From assembly GCA_934215545.1 (NCBI GenBank), contig CAKQAD010000027.1:1-19400 (forward strand): DNA of 19,400 nt, in the 5' to 3' direction. Below the pieces are notes generated by a model. That model worked only from the letters and a program-made list of their open reading frames with translations, did no database searches and was not told the DNA's origin. Position 1 is the stretch's first letter, and each line of letters opens with the position of its first letter. Positions 6,561 through 15,343 of this stretch are shown here, one piece after another. A program made the position numbers and the translations under genes. Source of the stretch: an uncultured Prevotella sp. (GTDB lineage Bacteria; Bacteroidota; Bacteroidia; Bacteroidales; Bacteroidaceae).

Positions 6561-7729
6561 TGAAGATAAAGCATATTATATACTCCCTATTCTTGGGGCT
6601 TGCATTTACGGCATGCGCAGAAGTGGACTATTGCGACAGTGAGCATCCACATAAAGGCTCTGCAAAGTTTACCTTCGATTTCGGGGAGAAGACTGGCGAC
6701 AAGCCAGAGACAATGGGCGTGATTACATATCGTGTGGTAGGGCAGTCGAAACGACTGCTGAAGGTGAACAGCACCACATTCGACATTGCAGGAGCTCAGA
6801 GTGTAGACCTGGAGGTGGGCGATTATAAGTTCATCACATTCCCCTACGATGAAACAGAGCTCGACTATTCCGATGTGTTTAAATTCTTGACGGAGAAGAG
6901 CGCCGACTTCCCCTTGCAGGAAGTGTGCTATGCCTACAAGCAATATAGCAAAGACGACCCTAAGCTCCGTAAGAAACTCGTGGGATGGGACGATTACAAT
7001 CAGTATTCGCAATACATACAGCCCGACGTGAATATACTCTTCTACGACACCACACAGATTGTAAGAATCGATCACGAAAAAGAGCAGACAATACCATTCA
7101 AGCCTAAATCATTGTCGCAAACCATCGACTTCTACTTTAATATAAAGAAGAAGGTAGATGAAGCACCTTTCGTAATCGACAAGATATGGGCAGAAGTGGG
7201 TGGTGTGCCACGCAAGATAAATCTTAGCAACGGGCACCTCGACATTACGAAGACCAGCAAGATAATGTTTCCAATAGATATGACCGATGCCAATGGCAAT
7301 ACGGCATCTGTTGACGAAACCCCCGACACCGAGACCAACACATCGCTTCGCTGCCACGGTCAGATACATGTATCTGGACTTGTGAATGTGCAGCGCAACA
7401 CAGGCGAAAGCCTTGAAGATGTGCACCGCAAGACGTATGGTCCTGGCATTATGCAGGTGATAATCTATGGTCATGCCATCGATTCAGACACCGGCCGACG
7501 CATCAACCGCCGTTGGCAGGGCGTAATAAACCTTTATGAAGCTCTCAAGAAGGCAAAGCTCACTGTTACCACCGTAGATGGTAAATATGTGAAGCGCAAC
7601 ACCGAGCATGGAACAGTGAACATCGGTACACCACTCAATATGGATGGAAACTCCATACTCCGCAACAACAGTGGAGGCGATGGACTTGAGGAATGGATAC
7701 CTACAGTGAGCATAAATCTCGATATCTAA
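6560..7729 (+). CDS. DUF5119/Mfa2-like fimbrial lipoprotein
   Basis: A 389-residue lipoprotein: signal with lipobox FTAC (Cys about residue 19), then AEVDYCDSEHPHKGSAKFTFDF. The Cys/His-rich stretch just after the lipid Cys, the following strand and the 'VGDYKFITFPYDE' motif match the pattern I associate with the DUF5119 family, whose genes sit beside fimbrillin genes and are related in layout to Mfa2/FimB anchors. The remainder is predicted beta-rich, with a segment HGQIHVSGLVN typical of Ig-like domains and a C-terminal part after residue 280. Translation is coupled to the upstream DUF3575 gene by a 1-nt overlap. Likely role: surface-exposed anchor or minor pilin at the base of the fibre (inference). 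The lipoprotein nature is firm; the exact family is moderately sure. Confidence 0.7.
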   Translation: MKIKHIIYSLFLGLAFTACAEVDYCDSEHPHKGSAKFTFDFGEKTGDKPETMGVITYRVVGQSKRLLKVNSTTFDIAGAQSVDLEVGDYKFITFPYDETELDYSDVFKFLTEKSADFPLQEVCYAYKQYSKDDPKLRKKLVGWDDYNQYSQYIQPDVNILFYDTTQIVRIDHEKEQTIPFKPKSLSQTIDFYFNIKKKVDEAPFVIDKIWAEVGGVPRKINLSNGHLDITKTSKIMFPIDMTDANGNTASVDETPDTETNTSLRCHGQIHVSGLVNVQRNTGESLEDVHRKTYGPGIMQVIIYGHAIDSDTGRRINRRWQGVINLYEALKKAKLTVTTVDGKYVKRNTEHGTVNIGTPLNMDGNSILRNNSGGDGLEEWIPTVSINLDI

Positions 7730-7809
7730 ACAAAAGAGAAGTCCAGACAAGCTCGACATCCAAGCAATCTCGATACAATAGTAAAAAATATATATACAAT
7801 CAATAATAG

Positions 7810-9243
7810 ATGAAACGCAGAAGCATCATAAGTATTATGTGTATGGCGGCAGCAATGACGCTTGCAACATCATGCAACGATTCTTATCCAGGATTGGAGT
7901 ATACCCCCGACAACACCGACGTTCCAACCAACAATGAGGGCAACAGATTCGACAAAGTGCCCATCAAGGTGTATACCAAAGACCCCGGCTATTTCTCGCT
8001 GCTTACACGCACACGCGGCACGGGTGCCTACGAAAATTCGCAAAACCGCAACATTGTGGTTAATGTGTTTGCATTCCGTGTAGGCACCGATAAGTTTGCC
8101 CTTGGCGATGCCCTTGGCGGACAGGCAGCCATAAACAGCACTGTCGACCTGCAATACACCGCTTACTCCACTCAGGGAGGCACGAAGGATGCCGACAACG
8201 AGCACTGCCTGGTTGATGGTCCCGACTACAACTTAGGAATGCCATTTGTGTTTATGGCCCCCGATTCAGAGTCGGGAACCATAGGCGTGCTGCAACCCAA
8301 GGACAAGAACACATCATTATATTATAGCGGAACATATCAGGATGTGGGCTACAACTTCTTTGGCTATTGCATTGACGACTTCAAGCCAACGGCAGAAAAC
8401 ACCCATCGTACGGCATCGTCTATAAGCTACGACATTGCCCTCGATGGCTATCGCGACATAATGCTCGGCTATGCCGACTCGCTCAGGGCTGCACACTTCG
8501 AGCCATCGGGCATCTATGGCGAGGCAGGAGTGGCAAAAGCCGACAAGGAGACAATCCTTAAGATGTATGGTGGCTACAGCACCTATGCCGGTCACCGTAA
8601 TGTGAACCCAATCATCAACCTCAAGCACCAGTTGGCACGCCTCTCTTTCCAGGCATATCCTGGCGACGCATCTGCCAATGATGTGACAATCATGGACATA
8701 AAGGTGGAAGCACCTGCACGAGCCACCATGGTAGTGGCAGGACGTCGATACAAGGATGGCAATATGAAGTTCTCGTCAGAGCGCAATTACTTCCATCTTA
8801 GCGAGGCACCAAGCAAGGTTGGCGACCCTTACCCTGGGAAACTTAAGGATGGCGGATATGCGGTGAGATGGAACTCGTCGCTCGACAAAGACGGCAATAT
8901 GGATCGTATTGTAAACATCGGCAGCAGTCTGCTTCTGGCGCCAAGCAACATCTACACAGTTTACATCACTTACAAATATCACAAGAAGGTGAACAGTCTG
9001 CCAGGTCAACCTGCACAATACGAAGACGAGGTGCGCACAGCCAAGTATAACATCAAAGCCCCTGAGGGCGATGTCAACACCCAGGACGAAGCTGGCAATC
9101 CAGTTTTCAAGGCAGGAATACTCTACACTATAAAGATAGCAGTGTTCGGTTTGCAGAAGATTACTATCGGCGGTGGTGTTGAAGGCTGGAAAGAATACGA
9201 CCACAGCATTAATATCGACCCAGATAGCGAAGACTTCTCGTAA
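7810..9243 (+). CDS. Fimbrillin-family lipoprotein 1 (477 residues)
   Basis: A pilin of the Bacteroidales type V (FimA/Mfa1-like) class. The N-terminus is a lipoprotein signal ending ATSC (Cys22). A pro-segment then runs to LLTRTR/GTG (Arg69), placed where fimbrillins are cleaved by an Arg-specific protease before polymerisation. The C-terminal domain carries the family's usual ending: a hydrophobic strand YTIKIAVFGLQKITI, then a Trp-containing segment VEGWKEYD and NIDPD. The mid-region KHQLARLSFQ is the common fimbrillin 'Lk.H.lsrl.f' motif. It is the longest of the three fimbrillins, and its codons (many GCC, TCG) look less optimised than those of the next two, suggesting a minor or tip subunit rather than the shaft. 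It sits 80 bp after the DUF5119 gene with no terminator between. Class call confident, subunit role inferred. Confidence 0.85.
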   Translation: MKRRSIISIMCMAAAMTLATSCNDSYPGLEYTPDNTDVPTNNEGNRFDKVPIKVYTKDPGYFSLLTRTRGTGAYENSQNRNIVVNVFAFRVGTDKFALGDALGGQAAINSTVDLQYTAYSTQGGTKDADNEHCLVDGPDYNLGMPFVFMAPDSESGTIGVLQPKDKNTSLYYSGTYQDVGYNFFGYCIDDFKPTAENTHRTASSISYDIALDGYRDIMLGYADSLRAAHFEPSGIYGEAGVAKADKETILKMYGGYSTYAGHRNVNPIINLKHQLARLSFQAYPGDASANDVTIMDIKVEAPARATMVVAGRRYKDGNMKFSSERNYFHLSEAPSKVGDPYPGKLKDGGYAVRWNSSLDKDGNMDRIVNIGSSLLLAPSNIYTVYITYKYHKKVNSLPGQPAQYEDEVRTAKYNIKAPEGDVNTQDEAGNPVFKAGILYTIKIAVFGLQKITIGGGVEGWKEYDHSINIDPDSEDFS

Positions 9244-9324
9244 CATCTACAGCATGCCGATATCGGTGACAAAAAGAATTTAACCAAAACTTACAAATAT
9301 TATTAAACTAAAAATTTTCAGACT

Positions 9325-10638
9325 ATGAAGAAAATGTTATTTATGGCATTGGCAGCGGCAGGAATGTTGTCTGCGTGCTCGAACAACGACGACATTGCTG
9401 GTGTAAATGCCAACATTGACGAATCTGCTAAGCAGCAAATCCAGCTTGGCGTGTCTTCTGCTACCGTCAACACCCGTGGTACAGGTACTGTGGGCGATAT
9501 GGAAAACAGCGCTGACAACGTATGGGCAGGCCAGTATCTCTGGGTTTACATGCTCGAGAAGGGCTCTATGAAGGTGGCTCAGTACTACGATCCTGCAACA
9601 GCAGGTGCAGTGGCAACAGGCGCCGACATCTTCAACAACACCCTCTTCACCGCTCCTAAGCCAGCAGCAGGTGCTACTGGTGTTGCTACAGGCGTAGCTT
9701 CTACATTCGACGGCACCATCGCTTACTATCCAGTTACTGGCAACTCAGACTTCTGGGGCTATCGTGTTGACAATGCTGCTAACGCTGACCCAACTACTGC
9801 TCCTACAGTAAATCTTTGCGACAACAACAACAATGTCGCAACTGGCGAGGCTGCTACACGCCGCGTTGTAGATATAACAATCGATGGTTCACAGGATATT
9901 ATGGCAGGCAAGGCAGAGCTCGATCCTAACACACTTCCTGAAGGCGCTCGCCACGAGGACTACTTCTCTGCTTACTCAGCTCGTAAGGGCGTACAGCCAA
10001 ACATCAAGTTCAACCACCTCCTCTCTCGTCTCACCTTCAACGTAAAGGCTGGCGACGAGAGTGCAGCAGGCAATGGCGTAAACACCGAGGCTGTAAAGAT
10101 TAAAAAGGTTACTGTTAAGTCAAAGGTAAATGGCAAGCTCGTTGTTGCTCACACAGCTGCTGATGTACCAGCACAGTTGCTCACCTTCACCGATGCAGAT
10201 GCATCTACAGCCCTTAAGTTGATGGAGCGTCCAAGCAACGACCACAATGCACAGCTTCGGGATCTTACTGAGACACCTCTTACATGGGGTGCAACAGGTG
10301 GCGACAAGATCCGTCTTGGTGAGGCACTGCTCGTAGCTCCTGGTGAGACTTCTTACGAAATGACTATTGAGCTTGAGCAGAATGTAATGGTGAAGGCTGG
10401 CGATGCAGCAGCTGGCGTTGCTCCAGTTTATGAGATCAAGAAGCTCCAGTTCACTCATCCTATCAAGATCGATGGCACTACCGCTTTCGAGGCAGGCAAC
10501 TCTTACGATGTTACTGTAACCGTTTATGGTCTTCAGAAGATTGAGGTTACCGCTACTCTCACTCCTTGGAAGGATGGTGGCAACATCGATATCGACGACG
10601 ACAGAGATCCAAGCAGCACTTTCACTCCAGGCGCTTAA
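9325..10638 (+). CDS. Fimbrillin-family lipoprotein 2, candidate major shaft subunit
   Basis: A 437-residue fimbrillin. The signal peptide ends with lipobox LSAC (Cys18), and a conserved maturation site VNTR/GTG follows at Arg51, echoing the TR/GTG site of the preceding protein. It has the motif IKFNHLLSRLTFNVKAGD (the 'H.lsrl.f' fimbrillin core). Its C-terminal region is YDVTVTVYGLQKIEVTATLTP followed by WKDGGNIDIDDD. Codon use is visibly skewed to GCT, TCT, AAC, AAG and CTC compared with flanking genes, which in Bacteroidales goes with high expression. Together with the strong hairpin right after the gene, this makes it the best candidate for the major fibre subunit (inference). An 81-bp spacer precedes it and contains a 10-bp palindrome, CCGATATCGG, at 9257-9266. 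A local Ala/Gly/Thr-rich stretch (residues about 93-130) may form a surface loop. Confidence 0.88.
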   Translation: MKKMLFMALAAAGMLSACSNNDDIAGVNANIDESAKQQIQLGVSSATVNTRGTGTVGDMENSADNVWAGQYLWVYMLEKGSMKVAQYYDPATAGAVATGADIFNNTLFTAPKPAAGATGVATGVASTFDGTIAYYPVTGNSDFWGYRVDNAANADPTTAPTVNLCDNNNNVATGEAATRRVVDITIDGSQDIMAGKAELDPNTLPEGARHEDYFSAYSARKGVQPNIKFNHLLSRLTFNVKAGDESAAGNGVNTEAVKIKKVTVKSKVNGKLVVAHTAADVPAQLLTFTDADASTALKLMERPSNDHNAQLRDLTETPLTWGATGGDKIRLGEALLVAPGETSYEMTIELEQNVMVKAGDAAAGVAPVYEIKKLQFTHPIKIDGTTAFEAGNSYDVTVTVYGLQKIEVTATLTPWKDGGNIDIDDDRDPSSTFTPGA

Positions 10639-10663
10639 TAATCAAAGAAAAGATATGATGATA

Positions 10664-10719
10664 GCATGCTTGCACCGCTTCCGCCAGAAGCCTCTGGCAT
10701 GGATGCGCTGCAAGCATGC
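10664..10719 (+). promoter_or_regulatory. Strong intercistronic hairpin after fimbrillin 2
   Basis: Outer stem GCATGCTTGCA (10664-10674) with TGCAAGCATGC (10709-10719) is perfect. Inner stems follow, including GCCAGA/TCTGGC (10683-10688, 10693-10698) closing a 4-nt loop, with a few mismatches between. A TTTTT tract comes 11 nt later at 10731. This could be an attenuating terminator, or a 3' stabiliser that keeps the fimbrillin 2 message abundant over downstream genes. Its outer core matches the hairpin at 11991. Confidence 0.7.
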
Positions 10720-10763
10720 ACACACAAAGTTTTTATAAACCGACGATAAATACAATTAATAAA

Positions 10764-11951
10764 ATGAACAAACACCTGATTTTATGCGGTTTGGCAGCTA
10801 CAATGTTTATGGCAAGCTGCTCTAACGAGGGCGACATTACCGCTACCTCTACAACACCAACCGACAATGGTGAGCAGATTAAGGTGACCCTCAATCAGAA
10901 CTCAACCATCACACGTGCATCATTGGGCAACAAGACCGATGGCGCTTACGATGGCACCTTCGATACCGACCAACTTGGCATCTACTGTCTGGCTACTGGC
11001 AAGATCTACGCCAGCGAGAATATCACATGGAACGACCCTAACGACAACCCTAACATGTTGTGGATGCAGAACATCCGTGCTAAGGCCGTTACCACCGCCA
11101 CCGCTACATCAAAGAAGACCGACCTTGTATGGTACGACGGCACAGCTCGCTACTATCCAATGGGCAGCCAGTATGCCTACACATTCTATGGCTACTACCC
11201 ATACACAACAGCAGTGAAGCACGTTGGCAACAAATACTACGTAGAAGTTAACAACATCGGTGGTACAACAGACGTTATCTGGGGTAAGTCAGAAAATCCT
11301 GCAAATGAGCCTCACGCATACAGCGCACTCTACTTCCGTGAGAAGAAGGCACAGGATGGTGCTGCCTACAATCAGGACAACTATCTTCCTAACGTGAAGT
11401 TCGTTCACAAGCTGATGAAGTTCAACATCATCTTGAAGAAGGGCACAGGCTCTGACCTCGACAAGATAGGTATCAAGAAGGCAGAGTTGCTCAATGCAGC
11501 AACAAAGGGTACACTCGTTATTGCCTCACTCGACAATCCTGATGAGGAAGGTGTGTTCACACCTAATTGGAACACCACTACCACCCTCACTCTGAAGAGC
11601 GAGACCGATGGTCCTCTCGACGACACCCAGTTCCTCGGTGCCAACGACCAGATCACAGTAGGTGGCGGATTCCTTTTGCCAGTGCTTCCAAAGAACGGCG
11701 ATACTTATGTGGACAACGGCTACACTGATGGTGGCATGCAGGGCAAGGGCGTGTTCCGTCTGCGTGTCGACTTCCACAAGCAGGGCGATGCCACTATCTA
11801 CAAAGCAGCCCAGTATGAGGTTGTTCCTCCTGCAGAAGGTTGGAAGGAAGGCTATGAGTATAACATCATCATCTCAGTGTCTTCACCACTTGAAATTCAG
11901 GCCACTACCACTCTCGTGCCTTGGACACAGGGTGATATAAACCTCCAGTAA
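10764..11951 (+). CDS. Fimbrillin-family lipoprotein 3 (395 residues)
   Basis: The start is set at 10764, not at the upstream in-frame ATG at 10716, because only MNKHLILCGLAATMFMASC forms a clean lipoprotein signal (lipobox MASC, Cys19). The earlier ATG also lies inside the preceding hairpin. A likely maturation site is TITR/ASLG (Arg51), close to the R/A sites described for P. gingivalis FimA and Mfa1. The core motif VKFVHKLMKFNIILKKGTG is the usual fimbrillin 'H.l.k..f.l..g.G'. The C-terminus is YEYNIIISVSSPLEIQATTTL then VPWTQGDINLQ, ending close after the conserved Trp. Codon use is optimised much like fimbrillin 2. It may be a second shaft or accessory subunit. A strong hairpin follows. 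The class is confident, the role inferred. Confidence 0.87.
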   Translation: MNKHLILCGLAATMFMASCSNEGDITATSTTPTDNGEQIKVTLNQNSTITRASLGNKTDGAYDGTFDTDQLGIYCLATGKIYASENITWNDPNDNPNMLWMQNIRAKAVTTATATSKKTDLVWYDGTARYYPMGSQYAYTFYGYYPYTTAVKHVGNKYYVEVNNIGGTTDVIWGKSENPANEPHAYSALYFREKKAQDGAAYNQDNYLPNVKFVHKLMKFNIILKKGTGSDLDKIGIKKAELLNAATKGTLVIASLDNPDEEGVFTPNWNTTTTLTLKSETDGPLDDTQFLGANDQITVGGGFLLPVLPKNGDTYVDNGYTDGGMQGKGVFRLRVDFHKQGDATIYKAAQYEVVPPAEGWKEGYEYNIIISVSSPLEIQATTTLVPWTQGDINLQ

Positions 11952-11990
11952 TACATGCGGACTAATATAGTCCACACAACCACTTAATCA

Positions 11991-12031
11991 GCCATGCTTG
12001 GGCGGAAGCCCAGCTTCTGCCCAAGCATGGC
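11991..12031 (+). promoter_or_regulatory. Strong intercistronic hairpin after fimbrillin 3
   Basis: A 13-bp perfect stem, GCCATGCTTGGGC (11991-12003) with GCCCAAGCATGGC (12019-12031), extends inward by five more pairs (one G-U) to a 5-nt loop. No T-run follows, so full intrinsic termination is unlikely. A stabilising or attenuating role between the abundant fimbrillin messages and the assembly genes is inferred. CATGCTTG/CAAGCATG is shared with the hairpin at 10664. Confidence 0.7.
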
Positions 12032-12080
12032 TTAACCCTACAACCCACACCACAATAATATATATTACTCCAGAACTACA

Positions 12081-12635
12081 ATGAAGAAGATACTCCTTAC
12101 ACTATTTATGGCTATTACTGCCCTGTCGGCAAGTGCCCAGCGACTGGCTGTGAACACCGATGTGGCAATGGACCTGCTCATGACTCCAAGCATAGGAGCC
12201 GAGATGACCGTGGGCAACCGTTCAACCATAGGCATTAATGTGTTTGGCAACTACAAGCCATGGGGAGTCAACCTGCGTATGTTTGGAGTGCAACCAGAGT
12301 ATCGCTACTACTTCTCCGGACGCCCTATGTATAGCTTCTTTGCAGGCATTGGCGGTCTGGCAGGCACCTATAAGCTCACCCGCCACGGCAAAGTGTACGA
12401 TGGCTATGGAGTGGGCGGTGGCATCACCTTTGGCTATGTCATGAAGATAGCCCATCGTCTGAATGTCGATTTCCATGCAGGCTTTGCAGCCATAGGCTTC
12501 AGCCGCAAGGAATATCATGTTGGCGACAACTACGACGTCGATTACACCTTGGACGGTGTCCTGAAAAACAATTCCAAGGGATATTATCTCATGCCTTCAA
12601 GAATAGGCATATCGGTGGCATACATACTTAAATAA
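12081..12635 (+). CDS. Short DUF3575-type outer-membrane protein
   Basis: A 184-residue exported protein. A signal peptide spans residues 1-19 (cleavage ASA/Q), then alternating strands typical of an 8-strand-like barrel: RLAVNTDVAMDLLMTPSIGAE, VQPEYRYYFSG, YSFFAGIGGLAG, YGVGGGITFGYVM, LNVDFHAGFAAIG and the closing strand RIGISVAYIL. The pattern and length fit DUF3575, a family regularly encoded with fimbrillins. It is paralogous to the N-terminal 250 residues of the protein at 5295 but has no helical tail. It lies 129 bp after fimbrillin 3, behind the hairpin, and 125 bp before the OmpA-like gene. A role in outer-membrane assembly or anchoring of the pilus is inferred from context only. Confidence 0.82.
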   Translation: MKKILLTLFMAITALSASAQRLAVNTDVAMDLLMTPSIGAEMTVGNRSTIGINVFGNYKPWGVNLRMFGVQPEYRYYFSGRPMYSFFAGIGGLAGTYKLTRHGKVYDGYGVGGGITFGYVMKIAHRLNVDFHAGFAAIGFSRKEYHVGDNYDVDYTLDGVLKNNSKGYYLMPSRIGISVAYILK

Positions 12636-12760
12636 TGCAGTGTGCCAATCCTTAAACAAGAAAACACCAGAGGGCAAAGGCGCACTGGCAGCCAACCACC
12701 CTCGACAGACATACAACACCCCGACAATTCTTTCTAACAAAGTAAAAAACAAAATAGGCA

Positions 12761-15343
12761 ATGCAAATGAAACACAGCATATATGGAATTCTGAAAACAT
12801 ACTTGGCGCTACTGTTGTTTATGGCAATAGCGCAAGGAGTGCAGGCACAGGGAGTGCAGCAGGTAGAAGTCAGAACCCGTGTGCTGTCGGGTGTGAACTT
12901 CAGCAATGTGCAGACCACCCAGGTCGACTTCTGCACATTCCGTTCGGAGGCAAAGGCAAGCAGAGCTCGTGACATCCTTGAGAAAGCCTACGATGCCCAA
13001 AGCGGCAAGACAGATGCCGAGATAAAGCAGATAGAAACCGAACTCGGCATTGTCTGGCGTCGTTCCACAGCCAATGGTATCTTCAAGCTCAACGTGCTTG
13101 CAGGTCAGGGCGTGGTGATTCGTTTTGGCGATGCCTTCACCAGCTTTGGCATTCAGCCAGGCACCAATTTATACCCCATCGATATAAAGGGCCGTGTGGA
13201 GCTTGCCGGCACAAAGGTAATAGGCAAGATGTCGGAGAGCCCCTGGAAAATCGGTGGAGGCGTGTCGCTTGCCACCGACAAGGAAGTAATCTTCCCAATC
13301 AATGTATCCCTTCGTCGCAGCATGTTCTCCGACAACAACCGACTCATCGTGCAGCCAATTGTTGTCGACTGTCAGACCGAAGACACCGTGGCACGTTTGC
13401 GTCCGTTCATATTTGAATCGGCAGAATATCACAAGCTGCAAGACCGCCGGATGAACTTCGACTATCACAAGAAAGACGACGTGTCGCCATGGTACACCGA
13501 CACATTAGTGCTTAGTGACACCACCGACTTCAATCTCAACACAAAGGTAGTGTTCGTAAAACCCTTCCCCAAGCGATCATACAAGTGCAACTATCCCGTT
13601 GTGCTCGAAGACTATCATCATGTGCTGTTTCGTGAAGGCAACCAGTCGGGCTCCTGCAAACAGGTGCAGCTGTTTAAATTCCTCGACCTTGCCACTGCCG
13701 CTTCCGACCTGCCCCTTACAAGCGAGTTTCAGGAAGAAGCCGACGCCACTCCGCAGGAGTACAACCAAGACATCGACTTGCGCTTCCGCCAGGGTTCTGA
13801 CGAGTTGCTCTCCGACTCCATTAACCAGAAGCAGATGGAGATACTAGTGCGCGACCTGAAGTCGTATGGCGACCTCCTTGCCCAGGTGCAGTTCCAGGCA
13901 GGTACTTCGCCAGAGGGTAGCGAAGCCATCAACCGCAAGATAGCAAAAGACCGTGCCAACAAAGCATTGTCGTTGTTGCGTGGCAGGCTGCCTGCAGATG
14001 TGCCACGTATCCCTATGGAACCGAAGGTAAGCACATGGGCCGACCTTCTTGCTGATGTAGAAAGTCAAGGCATACAGGAAAATACCGACATGGTGCGCAC
14101 AGCCATCGAAACCCACAAGCACAACGAGGTGTATGGCGTGTTGAAGTCGTTGCCCATTTACGAGTCGGTGATAGAACCCATTATGACCAAGCAGCGTATG
14201 ATGCGCTGTAAATACTACGTATTCAAGGAGCATGTCATGGAGCCAGAAGAGGCACGCCAGGCATACTATACATATAAGGCCGACTACCTGTCGGGCAAGA
14301 AGCACCTGTCTGAGGGCGACTATTTCAACCTCTTTGCCACAGTGCACGACAGCGTTGAGATTGACACCGTTACCATGCTTGCCTATAATTACATTGCCAA
14401 GCAGCCACAATACTATAGACTGAAGTTGGCGCCCTATGCTGCCAACAAGATGGCAATGCTCAAGATACGCAAAGGCACTCCCGATTTGGAGATACTACGT
14501 CCGTTCCTCGACTTCAAGTACAACGTAAACGCCCGTAAGCCCCTCGACGAATATTCCACCATTACCGTCAACCGAGTGCCGATGATGCTTAACCAAGCCA
14601 TCATGTATTCTATGCTCAGCGAGCAGGATAGCGCCCTGATGATTATCGACAACATGCCGCTCACGCCCGAGACCAAGAACATGAAGATGGTGACACTCTT
14701 TACCCGCGACTATGCTAACTACCTTGCAGGCAAGTTTGCAGGCGACCCCGTAGCTACTGCCAATATTCAAGAGGCAGAGCGCTATGTGCTCAACAGCAGT
14801 GCCGACAACAAAGCCATTATGGCTGCCGAGCTCTACAAATATAAAGACTCCGACCCGAAGTTTGCCGATGTGCTCGTCGATAAGATGTCCGACGACAACC
14901 CAAAGAAGTGGTATCTCAAGGGCATGCTCTATTCCGACAAGGGCATGCTTGCCGACGACGACGGACTATCATTCGACACCTCGTCCGACATGGACGATGA
15001 TGGCATCGACATCACAGGCATTCCACGCTATCTCGCCTACTTCCAGCACTGCTTCGACTTGAAGCCAGAGTATAAGTTCTACTACTTCAACGAGGCAAAT
15101 GTCGACGAAAAGACACGCGAGAAGTATAAATACAAGAAAGCACAAATACCTGCTTACCGCAAGCTATTCCGCCTGCTTAAGGCTCAAGCCGACAAGGAGA
15201 AGGCATTGGACAACAACGACATTTCCGATGACGAGACAGCTACTGCTGGCACAACAAGTGCTTCAGCCGATTCTGCCAATGCAGACCAATCAGAAGTAGC
15301 CGTACAATCAGAAGCAGCAGGTACTAACGATACTAACGAATGA
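12761..15343 (+). CDS. Large OmpA-like protein with helical/TPR-like C-terminus
   Basis: An 860-residue exported protein; a start at 12767 (MKHSIYG) is an equal alternative. The signal peptide ends near VQA/Q, no lipobox. Residues about 30-320 are beta-rich and resemble the N-terminal part of OmpA-like proteins from Bacteroidales fimbrial loci (DUF3868-type; tentative). Residues about 337-405 form an OmpA-like domain: IDLRFRQGSDEL, then FQAGTSPEGSEAINRKIAKD, equivalent to the 'G.asPeGs...N..la..RA' peptidoglycan-binding pattern. The following WADLLADVESQ and RCKYYVF pieces continue that module. Unlike usual members, a further roughly 400 residues follow, helical and probably TPR-like, with an Asp-rich loop near residues 730-755 and a disordered Ser/Ala/Asp tail. 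It would tie an outer-membrane complex to the cell wall (inference). Its stop overlaps the next start by 4 nt (ATGA). Confidence 0.72.
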   Translation: MQMKHSIYGILKTYLALLLFMAIAQGVQAQGVQQVEVRTRVLSGVNFSNVQTTQVDFCTFRSEAKASRARDILEKAYDAQSGKTDAEIKQIETELGIVWRRSTANGIFKLNVLAGQGVVIRFGDAFTSFGIQPGTNLYPIDIKGRVELAGTKVIGKMSESPWKIGGGVSLATDKEVIFPINVSLRRSMFSDNNRLIVQPIVVDCQTEDTVARLRPFIFESAEYHKLQDRRMNFDYHKKDDVSPWYTDTLVLSDTTDFNLNTKVVFVKPFPKRSYKCNYPVVLEDYHHVLFREGNQSGSCKQVQLFKFLDLATAASDLPLTSEFQEEADATPQEYNQDIDLRFRQGSDELLSDSINQKQMEILVRDLKSYGDLLAQVQFQAGTSPEGSEAINRKIAKDRANKALSLLRGRLPADVPRIPMEPKVSTWADLLADVESQGIQENTDMVRTAIETHKHNEVYGVLKSLPIYESVIEPIMTKQRMMRCKYYVFKEHVMEPEEARQAYYTYKADYLSGKKHLSEGDYFNLFATVHDSVEIDTVTMLAYNYIAKQPQYYRLKLAPYAANKMAMLKIRKGTPDLEILRPFLDFKYNVNARKPLDEYSTITVNRVPMMLNQAIMYSMLSEQDSALMIIDNMPLTPETKNMKMVTLFTRDYANYLAGKFAGDPVATANIQEAERYVLNSSADNKAIMAAELYKYKDSDPKFADVLVDKMSDDNPKKWYLKGMLYSDKGMLADDDGLSFDTSSDMDDDGIDITGIPRYLAYFQHCFDLKPEYKFYYFNEANVDEKTREKYKYKKAQIPAYRKLFRLLKAQADKEKALDNNDISDDETATAGTTSASADSANADQSEVAVQSEAAGTNDTNE

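Noticed and set aside
10716..10763. Upstream in-frame ATG giving fimbrillin 3 sixteen extra residues
   Set aside because: The extra residues are polar, would bury the lipoprotein signal, and the ATG sits inside a strong hairpin stem.
12638..12687. Inverted repeat CAGTGTGCC/GGCGCACTG after the short DUF3575 gene
   Set aside because: Only 9 pairs with one G-U and a 32-nt loop, no T-tract; too weak to list as a terminator.
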